From positions 1 through 35,002 of the forward strand of contig JAHJCH010000134.1 of NCBI GenBank assembly GCA_018813065.1: a stretch of 35,002 bases of DNA, written 5' to 3'. Within the stretch, counting starts at the first letter, position 1; every line of letters begins with the position of its first letter. Positions 24,715 to 32,414 of this stretch are shown piece by piece. Source of the stretch: Myxococcota bacterium. Lineage in GTDB: Bacteria; Myxococcota_A; Bradymonadia; UBA7976; UBA1532. The notes beneath the pieces are model-generated. The model worked only from the letters and a program-made list of their open reading frames with translations, did no database searches and was not told the origin of the DNA. A program made the position numbers and the translations under genes.

Positions 24715-26133
24715 ATGAAACTTCATGCAGTTATCGCGCTGAGCCTCTTGGCTTGGGGCTGCGATGATGGTGACGAGACCAGCCCCGACGCGCAGCCCGC
24801 GCGCGAGGATGTTCAGATCTTTCAACCCGGCCAAGACGCTGGCGGTGGCGGTACAGGGGGCGGCGGCGGCGAGGGACGGCTGCATCACCTGATGTCCTAC
24901 GTCAAGACGGTCAGCCCACGCGGCGGCGGCGCCTCGCGCACGGATCTCTTCGTCTATGACTTCGAGGATGAGGAGGAGTTTGATCTCACGAGCGAGCTGG
25001 AGGGCGAGATCGACTGCACCTCTCGTGTCTGCCGCGTTAAGGCCGATCTGACGTGGATAGGCTGGCTCGCGCCTCAGGGCGGCGGTGGCTACGCCTTGCT
25101 CGTGGCCCCCATCGATCTGGCGCGGCGGCGCGTGGACATCGACGCCAAGCGCAGCGTCAGCGAGGATGTCCTCGACTTTCAGTTCACCCCAGACAACATC
25201 GTCTATAAGCGCGGCACCGCCGCCGGCGCCGAGGCCGCATTGGAGGTCATCTCCGAGCCCATCGGCGGCTTTAACGCCGCTGGCTGTGCCTCCGGGGCCG
25301 TGCCCGCAGAGCAATGCCAACAGATCATCGGAGCGATTAACGCCAGCGGTGATTTCCGTGTCAGCCGCGATAATAACCTCGTAATTTTAATTCAAGCGAC
25401 ACTCTCTAAGATGGATTTGTCTTTTTTTAACACAAGTACAGGTACAGCTCAAAAATTTGTTCAATTTGGTGAGGATGAAGGCACAGGTTCACAATTTAAT
25501 GGGCAGCTCCCCATGAGTTTATCGCCAGATTCAAGCTATATGGCTGTTTTTACTCGTGATGAGTTTTTATGGAAGATTAATGTTGTGGAGGCCCGTCCTG
25601 GTGCACCCGCGCCTGTTGTGATGGATTTATTTGAGACGAGTAGCCATCCGGATGGAGATTGCCAGCGTGATATGCCATTTAATTTTAATGAAGTTCTATT
25701 TAATCCATTTTTTGGTTCAAGTTCAGATCATTTTTATTTCTTAGCACATGGTGATTGTAGCCGACAAGATAACCCTAATTTTAATCGAGATGATTACGAT
25801 GTATTTAAAGTAAGCAAAGATTTGAGTTCTCCACCCGTAAATATCTCAAATAATTTGCGCGCTAGCCATTGGAGCAATCATCAAATGATTGAGTTTACGG
25901 TATCATCAGATGGAAATCAGCTTGCGTTTATATCTGCCAGGCCCAACAACAACTTGAGCCAGTCTATTTGGATCATGAACACTTCTGATGGGAGCTATAA
26001 CTGTGATCGACAAGGAAACCCGCAACCAAGCTTAGATAGTATTACGCGCTGCGAGTTTATCTTTGATGATACACAAAACCAGGACACGCAGTTCCGCAGC
26101 CCCCAGTTTCATGAGGTCATGGTCTCGAAGTAA
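24715..26133 (+). CDS. Lipoprotein with TolB/PD40-like beta-propeller
   Basis: From ATG 24715 (GGAGAG upstream) this 472-aa protein has lipobox LLAWGC (Cys16), then a Gly-rich linker and a propeller-like body. WD40/PD40-like strands include MSLSPDSSYMAVFTRDEFLWKI and VSSDGNQLAFISARPNNN followed by SIWIMNTSDGS, close to TolB repeats. Two or more Cys pairs (CTSRVC, CDRQ...TRCEF) suggest disulphides. The first third (to about 25370) is very GC-rich, then composition falls abruptly until about 26060 within the same frame. It probably faces the periplasm or cell surface; the ligand is unknown. Confidence 0.8.
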   Translation: MKLHAVIALSLLAWGCDDGDETSPDAQPAREDVQIFQPGQDAGGGGTGGGGGEGRLHHLMSYVKTVSPRGGGASRTDLFVYDFEDEEEFDLTSELEGEIDCTSRVCRVKADLTWIGWLAPQGGGGYALLVAPIDLARRRVDIDAKRSVSEDVLDFQFTPDNIVYKRGTAAGAEAALEVISEPIGGFNAAGCASGAVPAEQCQQIIGAINASGDFRVSRDNNLVILIQATLSKMDLSFFNTSTGTAQKFVQFGEDEGTGSQFNGQLPMSLSPDSSYMAVFTRDEFLWKINVVEARPGAPAPVVMDLFETSSHPDGDCQRDMPFNFNEVLFNPFFGSSSDHFYFLAHGDCSRQDNPNFNRDDYDVFKVSKDLSSPPVNISNNLRASHWSNHQMIEFTVSSDGNQLAFISARPNNNLSQSIWIMNTSDGSYNCDRQGNPQPSLDSITRCEFIFDDTQNQDTQFRSPQFHEVMVSK

Positions 26134-26151
26134 GCCGCGTCGAGGGCTCGC

Positions 26152-26334
26152 TTAGTCCTCGCTGTCGTCGTCGTTGATCGAGGGAAACTTCTGGATCTCG
26201 GTTCGGGCGATCTTCCAAGCCTTCTGCACGATCCACGACAGGGATCTATCCTGGCGCGTGGCCTCGTGTTGGATCTCTTTGAGCATATCCTCGGGGAAAT
26301 ACAGGCTTTGTTTGCGCTTATCTGAGCCGGCCAT
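26152..26334 (-). CDS. Small ribbon-helix-helix protein (TIGR04563-like)
   Basis: This 60-aa protein reads MAGSDKRKQSLYFPEDMLKE and then IQHEATRQDRSLSWIVQKAW: a KQSLYFP strand followed by two helices, the ribbon-helix-helix fold. It resembles TIGR04563, a small family I recall from Myxococcales. ATG 26334 is preferred because GAGGAG lies upstream; GTG 26337 precedes it. Its role may be DNA binding and transcriptional control. No partner toxin gene is adjacent. It supports a myxobacterial-type host, from memory rather than from a search. Confidence 0.8.
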   Translation of the reverse strand: MAGSDKRKQSLYFPEDMLKEIQHEATRQDRSLSWIVQKAWKIARTEIQKFPSINDDDSED

Positions 26335-26407
26335 CACCCACTCCTCTTCTGATGATGCGGATCATCCTAAGCATGAAGGGGGGTGTGTCAAATTTAACTA
26401 CATAAGC

Positions 26408-27658
26408 CTACTTGTAGGGCGCAAAGCGGAGGCGGCCAAAGCGCTGGAGGGCGTGAAAGTCGGGGGCGATCGGCGGAGAGAAGGCGGCGGCCTCTTGGCG
26501 ACCATGCTTGGGCAGGTCCCAGCGGAAAAGGTTGATGCGCCAGTTCGCCCCCGCTTGGCCCGCGCCGCCCGCGCCGGGCACCTCGGCGATGGGGATCGCC
26601 ATCTCCACGGTGTAGCCCTTGTCCATGTCATCGCGCTGGTTGAGCGTGCCGTCGATGTGGACAGCCGAGATCAGGTTCATGTTCCACACACGGGCCACCT
26701 TGAGATCGCTGCGGTGATGCGTAAATTTGGCGTCAAAGATTACGTTGGCGGGGGTCACTTGAAGCTCTAAGTAATCTTTTTGATCCCCATCCGCGTCAAT
26801 AAATACTTCAATGACCTCTTGTTCCCATGTATTGCTGTCTCGATCTTTAAAAGTTGTCCAGATGTCAGGGTCTACCGCGTTCACCGCGATATAAAGGTAG
26901 TTTTGATCCCAAAGGAAGCGCGCGGTGGTTTCAAAAGCGGCGCGCTGGGAGCCATCGGGCTTGGTCCAGCGCGGCGTTGGCTGCGCGCGCCCCCAGGCCG
27001 CCTCGTCGAGCTTGCCGTCGATGATGATCCCCTCGCCCGGCGCCAAGGCGGCGGCCACAGCGTTGCTCAGCGGCGCGCGCGGCTTGTCGGGGGCGCCTTG
27101 GACCTCGATGGTGGCCAAGATCACTCGCCCCTCTTTGTCATGGGGCACCGTCTCAGGGTTCTTGATCTTCAACCGATAGTCGTCACCGCGCCACAGCCCC
27201 CAATAAATCTGCGCGGGGCCGCCGCTAAAGCCCTGCTTGACGGTGAAGCTCTGCACATCGCGGATGATCTCGCCCTTCTTGAAGTGGCGCAGCGGGTAGA
27301 GGCCCTCGATCGGATCGTGATCGAGGTTCATCCACGCGCTCTGCCCGCCGCCTTTGCCCTGGAAGTGGACAAAGATCTTGTTGTCGGCCATGCGGTCGGA
27401 GAGGGCCTCAAGGTAATAGGTGATGGTGACGCGATCCCCAGGCTTGACCCGCGCCCTGTCGAGGTCATAGCCGATGAGCTTGATCTGATCTTCGATGATC
27501 GCGTTGACGACGTGCTGCGGCTTGGGGGCCGCCTTGAGCCGATGGAGATCGACCTTCTTCTTTTGACCCGGCGTCAACGTGGGATCAGCGTACTCCTGGC
27601 AGGCAGAGGCCAGGAGGGCGAGGGCACAGAGCCCGATTGGGAGCCGCAGCGCGCGCAT
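26408..27658 (-). CDS. Lipoprotein with C-terminal CBM9-like domain
   Basis: This 416-aa protein starts at ATG 27658 (GGAGAT upstream) with lipobox LLASAC (Cys20). Residues about 45-175 form a beta-rich domain (KLIGYDLDRARVKPGDRVTI, FVHFQG). Residues about 205-416 match the CBM9/endoxylanase-like DOMON fold: DGKLDEAAWGRA, ARFLWDQNYLYIAVNAVDPD, EVIEVFIDADGDQKDYLELQ and GYTVEMAIPI. Carbohydrate binding is typical of the domain; heme or other ligands are possible for relatives. A short AT-richer stretch at 26770-26900 lies inside the CBM9 part. It is probably anchored in the outer membrane. Confidence 0.85.
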   Translation of the reverse strand: MRALRLPIGLCALALLASACQEYADPTLTPGQKKKVDLHRLKAAPKPQHVVNAIIEDQIKLIGYDLDRARVKPGDRVTITYYLEALSDRMADNKIFVHFQGKGGGQSAWMNLDHDPIEGLYPLRHFKKGEIIRDVQSFTVKQGFSGGPAQIYWGLWRGDDYRLKIKNPETVPHDKEGRVILATIEVQGAPDKPRAPLSNAVAAALAPGEGIIIDGKLDEAAWGRAQPTPRWTKPDGSQRAAFETTARFLWDQNYLYIAVNAVDPDIWTTFKDRDSNTWEQEVIEVFIDADGDQKDYLELQVTPANVIFDAKFTHHRSDLKVARVWNMNLISAVHIDGTLNQRDDMDKGYTVEMAIPIAEVPGAGGAGQAGANWRINLFRWDLPKHGRQEAAAFSPPIAPDFHALQRFGRLRFAPYK

Positions 27659-27702
27659 CTCATCTCCATAAGGTGACTTGATTTGCCCGTCCATCCCCCA
27701 TT

Positions 27703-28101
27703 TTAGGCGCCGCTGTCAACGCCCCCGCCGGTCTTGGCGCCCCAGACTCGGCGTTGGTTCATCGCGTTCTTCTCCCGAAAGGCCGCCTCAAGATCGATGT
27801 CGAGCCGGTTGGCCAGCGCGCAGAGGTAGTTAAAGACATCGACGATCTCCTCCGCCACCGCCGCGCGGCTGGCGCTGAGGGCCTCATCAACCTCGACGGC
27901 CTCGGCCCCCGCGCGGGCCTTGGCCGGCTCATTGAACATCCCACGGTGGCGGCGGATGGCCTTGAACAGCTCACCGACCTCCTCGCCCATCAAAAAGCAG
28001 CTCTCAACGAGATCGACATCTAGCCAGCCGTGCAGGGCTTCGAGGGCGTGGATGTAGTCTTGGTAGGCGCGCATCGACGCTTGAGGGGGCAGATCGATCA
28101 T
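27703..28101 (-). CDS. MazG-like nucleotide pyrophosphohydrolase
   Basis: This 132-aa all-helical protein has the MazG/RS21-C6 motif: FLMGEEVGELFKAI (E41, E44) and EEIVDVFNYLCALANRLDID (E85, D88), the E-x2-E / E-x2-D magnesium site. The C-terminal FREKNAMNQRRVW also matches family members. It would hydrolyse NTPs or dNTPs to monophosphate and pyrophosphate, probably as a housecleaning enzyme. The ATG at 28101 starts it; the ribosome-binding site is weak. It is divergent from recX with a 72-nt gap. Confidence 0.88.
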   Translation of the reverse strand: MIDLPPQASMRAYQDYIHALEALHGWLDVDLVESCFLMGEEVGELFKAIRRHRGMFNEPAKARAGAEAVEVDEALSASRAAVAEEIVDVFNYLCALANRLDIDLEAAFREKNAMNQRRVWGAKTGGGVDSGA

Positions 28102-28173
28102 GGAGGCTCTCTTTGCTGTGGGGTTGAGAGGAAACTGTCGCTCATCGAGGCGCGCTGAGGCACACTACACCGC

Positions 28174-28722
28174 ATGAGCCCCAAACGCGCGCTGAAGCCC
28201 AAGCGGGTGTATGCCATCGCCCTGGCCCATGTCCAGCGCTACCCCTGCTCCGTCCAACACCTCCGCGCGGTCATGGCCCGCAAGTTCCAACGCTCGCTGG
28301 CCGCCTTTGAGGGGGATCGCGCCGCCTTGGACGCCGCCTTAGAGGAGGCCATCACCCAGCTCAGCGAGGCGGGCTGGCTCAACGACGCCGCCTTAGCCCT
28401 CGCCATCACCCGCAGCCTCCACGGGCGCGGCAAGAGCCGCCGCTACATCGCCAACAAGCTCAGCGAGAAGGGGCTGGCCGAGCACCGCGCCGTCGCCCTG
28501 GAGGCGCTGGGCGAGGAGGTCGATGATCCCGATCAGGTCGCCGCCCTGGCCTTCGCCCGTAAGCGCCGCCTGGGGCCTTGGCGGCGCGGCGAAGGCGGCC
28601 CTGATGTGCTGCGCCGCGAGCTGGGCAAGATGGCCCGCGCCGGCTTCTCCTTCGATCTCGCCCGCCGCGTGCTCTCCACCCCCCTCGACGAGGACGAAGA
28701 CCAGGCCGACGGCGGGCGCTGA
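28174..28722 (+). CDS. recX: RecA regulator RecX
   Basis: This 182-aa protein fits RecX in length and pattern: three repeats of three-helix modules, with LSEAGWLNDAALALAIT and RSLHGRGKSRRYIANKLSEKGL (split by a turn), and a third repeat with RRELGKMARAGFSFDLARRVL. RecX binds RecA filaments and limits recombinase activity. No recA lies in the window. No strong ribosome-binding site precedes the ATG. The C-terminal tail is acidic (DEDEDQADGG). Confidence 0.88.
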   Translation: MSPKRALKPKRVYAIALAHVQRYPCSVQHLRAVMARKFQRSLAAFEGDRAALDAALEEAITQLSEAGWLNDAALALAITRSLHGRGKSRRYIANKLSEKGLAEHRAVALEALGEEVDDPDQVAALAFARKRRLGPWRRGEGGPDVLRRELGKMARAGFSFDLARRVLSTPLDEDEDQADGGR

Positions 28723-28791
28723 TCTGCTTCACCCCGCCGCGACGGTCTGCTAAGCCGTCCTGTAACGCCTTGACGCGATCTGGAGGAGCTG

Positions 28792-31686
28792 ATGCGCTCT
28801 TGGACCCTTCTCTTCTGCGCGGCCCTGTGGGCCTGCGATGACGGCGGCGATGATCCCGCCCCCGCCCCCGCCCCCGATGCGGCCCCCGTGGATGTCTTTA
28901 TCCCGCCCGTGGAGGACGCCACCCCGCCCGTAGAGGACGCCGCCCCGCCCGACGCCTATGTCCCTGACGCGGCGCTTGACGTCGATGGGCCGCGCATCAC
29001 CTTTGATCGCCCCGGCGACAGCGAGCGGGTCGAGGGCGAGGTGCGCGTTGAGCTCAAGGTCCGCGACGCCACGGGCGTGGCGCGGGTGACGCTGAGCGTG
29101 GAGGGTGAGGAGGTCGCCGCCTTCGAGGCGGCGCCTTATGAGTGGAGCTGGGACACCCGCGAGCTGGTGGAGGGCCCCTATAAGCTCAAGGCCATGGCCT
29201 GGGACACCGTGGGCAACGCCAGCGAGCTGGAGATCACCGTCAACGTCCGCAGCGCCTGCGGCGATGACTGCCCGCCGCGCGGCCTGGAGTTCCTCTCCCC
29301 CCTCGACGGCGCCACGCTCTGCGGCGCCCAGCAGATCGAGGTCGAGGCCAGCGATGACGTGGGCGTCGCCGCTGTGGCCTTGCTCGTGGACGGCGAGGAG
29401 CTGGCCCGCTTCGAGGCGCCCCCCTATCGCCAGGCCTGGGACACGACGACCGTCGAGGACGGCCCCCATGAGCTGCGCATGATCGCCACAGACACCTCAA
29501 GCCAGCGCGCTGAGCGGGCCATCAACGTCACCGTGGCCAACGCCGCTGAGTGTGATAACCCCCCCTCGGTGGAGTTCATCGAGCCGCTGGAGGGCGCCTA
29601 TGTCTCGGGGATCGTGCCCATCTCGGTCCTCGCCCGCGATGACAATGAGATCAAGAGCGTGATCTTCTTCCTCGACGGGCAGCGCCACATCGAGGACGCC
29701 ACCGGCCCCTATGGCTTTGACCTCTACACGGCGGACTTGAGCGCGGGGGCGCACACGATCATGGCCCGCGCGGAGGATCGCGCCGATCAGCAGGCCGCCG
29801 TGGAGCGCGTGGTGATCGTCGATCAGGTCGATCCCAGCTTGGCGATGCTTCGCCCCGTCGAGGGCGAGGTCTTTGAGGGCGATGTGCGGCTCGAAGCCGA
29901 GGTAGATGATGACAACGGCGTCGCCCGCGTGCGCTTCTTGATCGAGGCGACGGAGATCATCGAGGGCGAGGCGGCGCCCGCCACGCTGCGCGATGAGAGC
30001 CTCGACGCCCCCCCCTGGGTGCTCACCGTCCCCGAGGCCGAGCTGCCCAACGCGCCGCTCCAAGCCCGCGTCATCGCCACCGACATCGCTGGCCGGGTCG
30101 TGGAGGTTGGCCCCACGCCCTTCACCGCCGATCCCGCCCCCACGCTGCGCTTCACCGCGCCCGCCGCCAACGCGCGGCTCGAGGGGGCCGTGGAGGTGCG
30201 CGTCGAGGCCCTCGACGATCAGGGCTTCGCCGAGATCACCTTCAGCGTCGATGGCGAGGCGCTGGGGCCCTTTATTGATGGCCGCTTCTCATGGACCCCG
30301 CAGTACTGGATGGGCGAGCGCAGCCTGCGCGCGGAGGGCGTGACCCTCTCGGGGCAGACCGCCACGGCGACCCTGACGGTGGTGGTGGATCATCCCCTCG
30401 TCGTCACGCTCGATCACTGCCTGATGACGCCCAGCGAGGAAGAAGGCGGTGAGCCCATCCGCGCCTGCGCGCCGATGGCCCGCGACGCGACGCTGCGCGA
30501 CGCGGTGGAGGTGGAGGTGGGCACCGAGGACGACGACGGGGTCATTGAGGCGATCAGCCTGTTGATGGACGGCGAGATCTTCCTCAGCCGCGACGCGGCG
30601 GCCTTGGCGGCGGAGGGCCGCGCGTTCACCTTCGACGCCTGGGCCTTTGAGGACGGGCGGCGCACCCTCGCCGCCGAAGCCGTCAATGACAACGGGGCGA
30701 CGACCCGGCTGGAGATCCCCGTGCGGATCAACAACTGTGATCGCGACGGCGACGGCCACGACGATGACAGCCGCGCCTGCGGCGGCCAGGACTGCGATGA
30801 CGCCGAGGCCAGCGTCAAGCCCGGCGCCGCCGAGGGCTGCGACGGCGTGGACAATGACTGCGATGGCCTCATCGACGAGGGCTGCGGCGCGGCGCCGACG
30901 ATCTCCAGCGTGGCCTTCTACGTCAGCGAGGGGATCTTGGGCCTGGAGGTCGAGGGCAATGACCCGGATGGGGACGTCAACCATGTCTCCATCGAGCTGT
31001 TTGATGAGAACGGCGGGGCGATCCCCATGCGCGAGGGCGTTGAGGGCGCCACGCGCTTGGCCCTGGACGCCGTGGAGGCCCTTGACGAAGAGGGCGGCTT
31101 CAGGGGTGTCTGGAGCGGCGTCGGCCCTGCGGCCTCCAACGCCCTGGTGGCCGTCGGCGACGCCTCCGGCGCGCTGAGCGATCCCCGCGTCTCCATCGCC
31201 CGCGCCCCGCGCGCCGCCGCGCTCGGCGAGGCCTGCGATCTCTACGGCGGCGTGGCCGCCTGCCCCGACGGCGCGGTCTGTGAGGGGTGGATCTGCGTCG
31301 AGGCCTCTGCGCCAACGGCCTGCCCCACGCTCTCGGCGCTCGTCGAGGCCGATGACGGCGGCTGGATCGTGCTGGGCGACACCCTCGACGCGGGGGATGA
31401 CAGCCGTGGCAGCTGCGGCGGCGGCTGGGCCGAGGACCAAGCCTTCACCTTCACGGCGCCTGCGGCGGGCCTCTACGCCGTCACCGTCGAGGTCGTCGAG
31501 GGCGACGAGGGCGACGCGCCGCGCCTCTATGCCCGCAACCGCTGTGATCTGGAGGATGGCGCCTTTGAGCTGGCCTGCGGCGCCGCCTTGGAGCTGAGCC
31601 TGGAGGCCGACGCGCTGATCTACCTCTATGTAGACGGCGCGCCGGGTTGGTCTGGGCGCTACACCTTGCGCGTCACGCCCCTCTGA
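28792..31686 (+). CDS. Large lipoprotein with repeated Ig-like domains and a MopE-type metal-binding motif
   Basis: This 964-aa protein begins after GGAGGAG with lipobox AALWAC (Cys15) and a Pro/Ala/Asp linker (about 16-65). About six to seven Ig-like repeats follow, each with a strand such as GARVTLSVEGEEVA or VALLVDGEELARFEA and a closing PYEWSWDT or PYRQAWDT and DGPHEL. Residues about 650-700 hold DCDDAEASVKPGAAEGCDGV and DNDCDGLIDEGCG, the putative Ca/Cu-binding MopE motif. The last ~110 residues form a PPC-like beta-sandwich (FTFTAPAAGLYAVTVEV, YLYVDGAPGWSGRYTLRV). This pattern is common in surface lipoproteins of Myxococcota and Bradymonadota. Adhesion or glycan binding is possible, not shown. 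Confidence 0.85.
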   Translation: MRSWTLLFCAALWACDDGGDDPAPAPAPDAAPVDVFIPPVEDATPPVEDAAPPDAYVPDAALDVDGPRITFDRPGDSERVEGEVRVELKVRDATGVARVTLSVEGEEVAAFEAAPYEWSWDTRELVEGPYKLKAMAWDTVGNASELEITVNVRSACGDDCPPRGLEFLSPLDGATLCGAQQIEVEASDDVGVAAVALLVDGEELARFEAPPYRQAWDTTTVEDGPHELRMIATDTSSQRAERAINVTVANAAECDNPPSVEFIEPLEGAYVSGIVPISVLARDDNEIKSVIFFLDGQRHIEDATGPYGFDLYTADLSAGAHTIMARAEDRADQQAAVERVVIVDQVDPSLAMLRPVEGEVFEGDVRLEAEVDDDNGVARVRFLIEATEIIEGEAAPATLRDESLDAPPWVLTVPEAELPNAPLQARVIATDIAGRVVEVGPTPFTADPAPTLRFTAPAANARLEGAVEVRVEALDDQGFAEITFSVDGEALGPFIDGRFSWTPQYWMGERSLRAEGVTLSGQTATATLTVVVDHPLVVTLDHCLMTPSEEEGGEPIRACAPMARDATLRDAVEVEVGTEDDDGVIEAISLLMDGEIFLSRDAAALAAEGRAFTFDAWAFEDGRRTLAAEAVNDNGATTRLEIPVRINNCDRDGDGHDDDSRACGGQDCDDAEASVKPGAAEGCDGVDNDCDGLIDEGCGAAPTISSVAFYVSEGILGLEVEGNDPDGDVNHVSIELFDENGGAIPMREGVEGATRLALDAVEALDEEGGFRGVWSGVGPAASNALVAVGDASGALSDPRVSIARAPRAAALGEACDLYGGVAACPDGAVCEGWICVEASAPTACPTLSALVEADDGGWIVLGDTLDAGDDSRGSCGGGWAEDQAFTFTAPAAGLYAVTVEVVEGDEGDAPRLYARNRCDLEDGAFELACGAALELSLEADALIYLYVDGAPGWSGRYTLRVTPL

Positions 31687-31693
31687 GCGCGCC

Positions 31694-32299
31694 TCAGCGC
31701 GAAGCCTCCAAGGTGATGTAATCGCGCAACATCCGCCCGTCGCGCGCCTTGATGGTCACGCCGATGGTGGTCATATACGCCTCATCCCAGCTCAAGATGG
31801 CCTCATAGGCGCGGGCGTCCTGCGCGCTGTAGTGGCCCAACTCGACGAGCTGGGCGTCATCGGCGACGCCCAGGCGCTCGATGAGCGCGCGGGGGAGGAT
31901 CTCATCCACCTCGATGTAGGCGGGGACGCCCGCCTTGGGGCGGTTGGCGTAGAAGCGGCGCACCCCGTCCTTGAACTCGGCGATGTCCAAGCTCAAGGCC
32001 CCTGGCGCGCGCGGGGGGGGCGTGGGGATCACCTCGGGCGCGGGGCGCAGGCTGGGCTTGTCCAGCGCAGGGCCGGTGAGGGCGCGAGGCGGCGTGGGGC
32101 GCGGGCTGGGCTTGTCCAGCGCGGGGCCAGTAAGAGCGCGAGGCGTCGCCGAGGGCGCGGCAGGGGCAATGGGGCCGGGCGGAGGGGCCGCGTCGGTGAT
32201 CCGCGCCGAGGGCGAGGGGGGTGAGGGGGGCTGTGGTGGCCTCAGCGCCCAGATCAAGGCGCCGAGGGCGAGGAGGAGCAGGGGGAGGATGAGCTTCAT
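31694..32299 (-). CDS. Membrane-anchored proline-rich protein, unknown function
   Basis: From ATG 32299 (or GTG 32302) this ~201-aa protein has an N-terminal hydrophobic segment MKLILPLLLLALGALIWAL, either a TM anchor or an uncleaved signal. A Pro/Ala-rich stretch follows (about 20-95) with the duplicated element PRALTGPALDKPS. The C-terminal ~105 residues form a folded domain (LSLDIAEFKDGVRRFYANRP...GVTIKARDGRMLRDYITLEA) that I do not recognise. It converges on the large lipoprotein gene (8-nt gap). Confidence 0.7.
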   Translation of the reverse strand: MKLILPLLLLALGALIWALRPPQPPSPPSPSARITDAAPPPGPIAPAAPSATPRALTGPALDKPSPRPTPPRALTGPALDKPSLRPAPEVIPTPPPRAPGALSLDIAEFKDGVRRFYANRPKAGVPAYIEVDEILPRALIERLGVADDAQLVELGHYSAQDARAYEAILSWDEAYMTTIGVTIKARDGRMLRDYITLEASR

Positions 32300-32414
32300 C
32301 ACGGCGCCCTTGAGGTGTGGATCGGGGCCACACTATACAACAGGCCGTTGCCTTTCGCCGCGCGCCCTTCGGGGCTATCCTGCGGCCCTCTCACCTCGAC
32401 GACAAGGAGACGCA

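Noticed and set aside
31971-32414. Extending the CHAT-like gene to 31971
   Set aside because: The extension lies antisense to a plausible gene, is low complexity and has no start site; GTG 32415 has AAGGAGA upstream.
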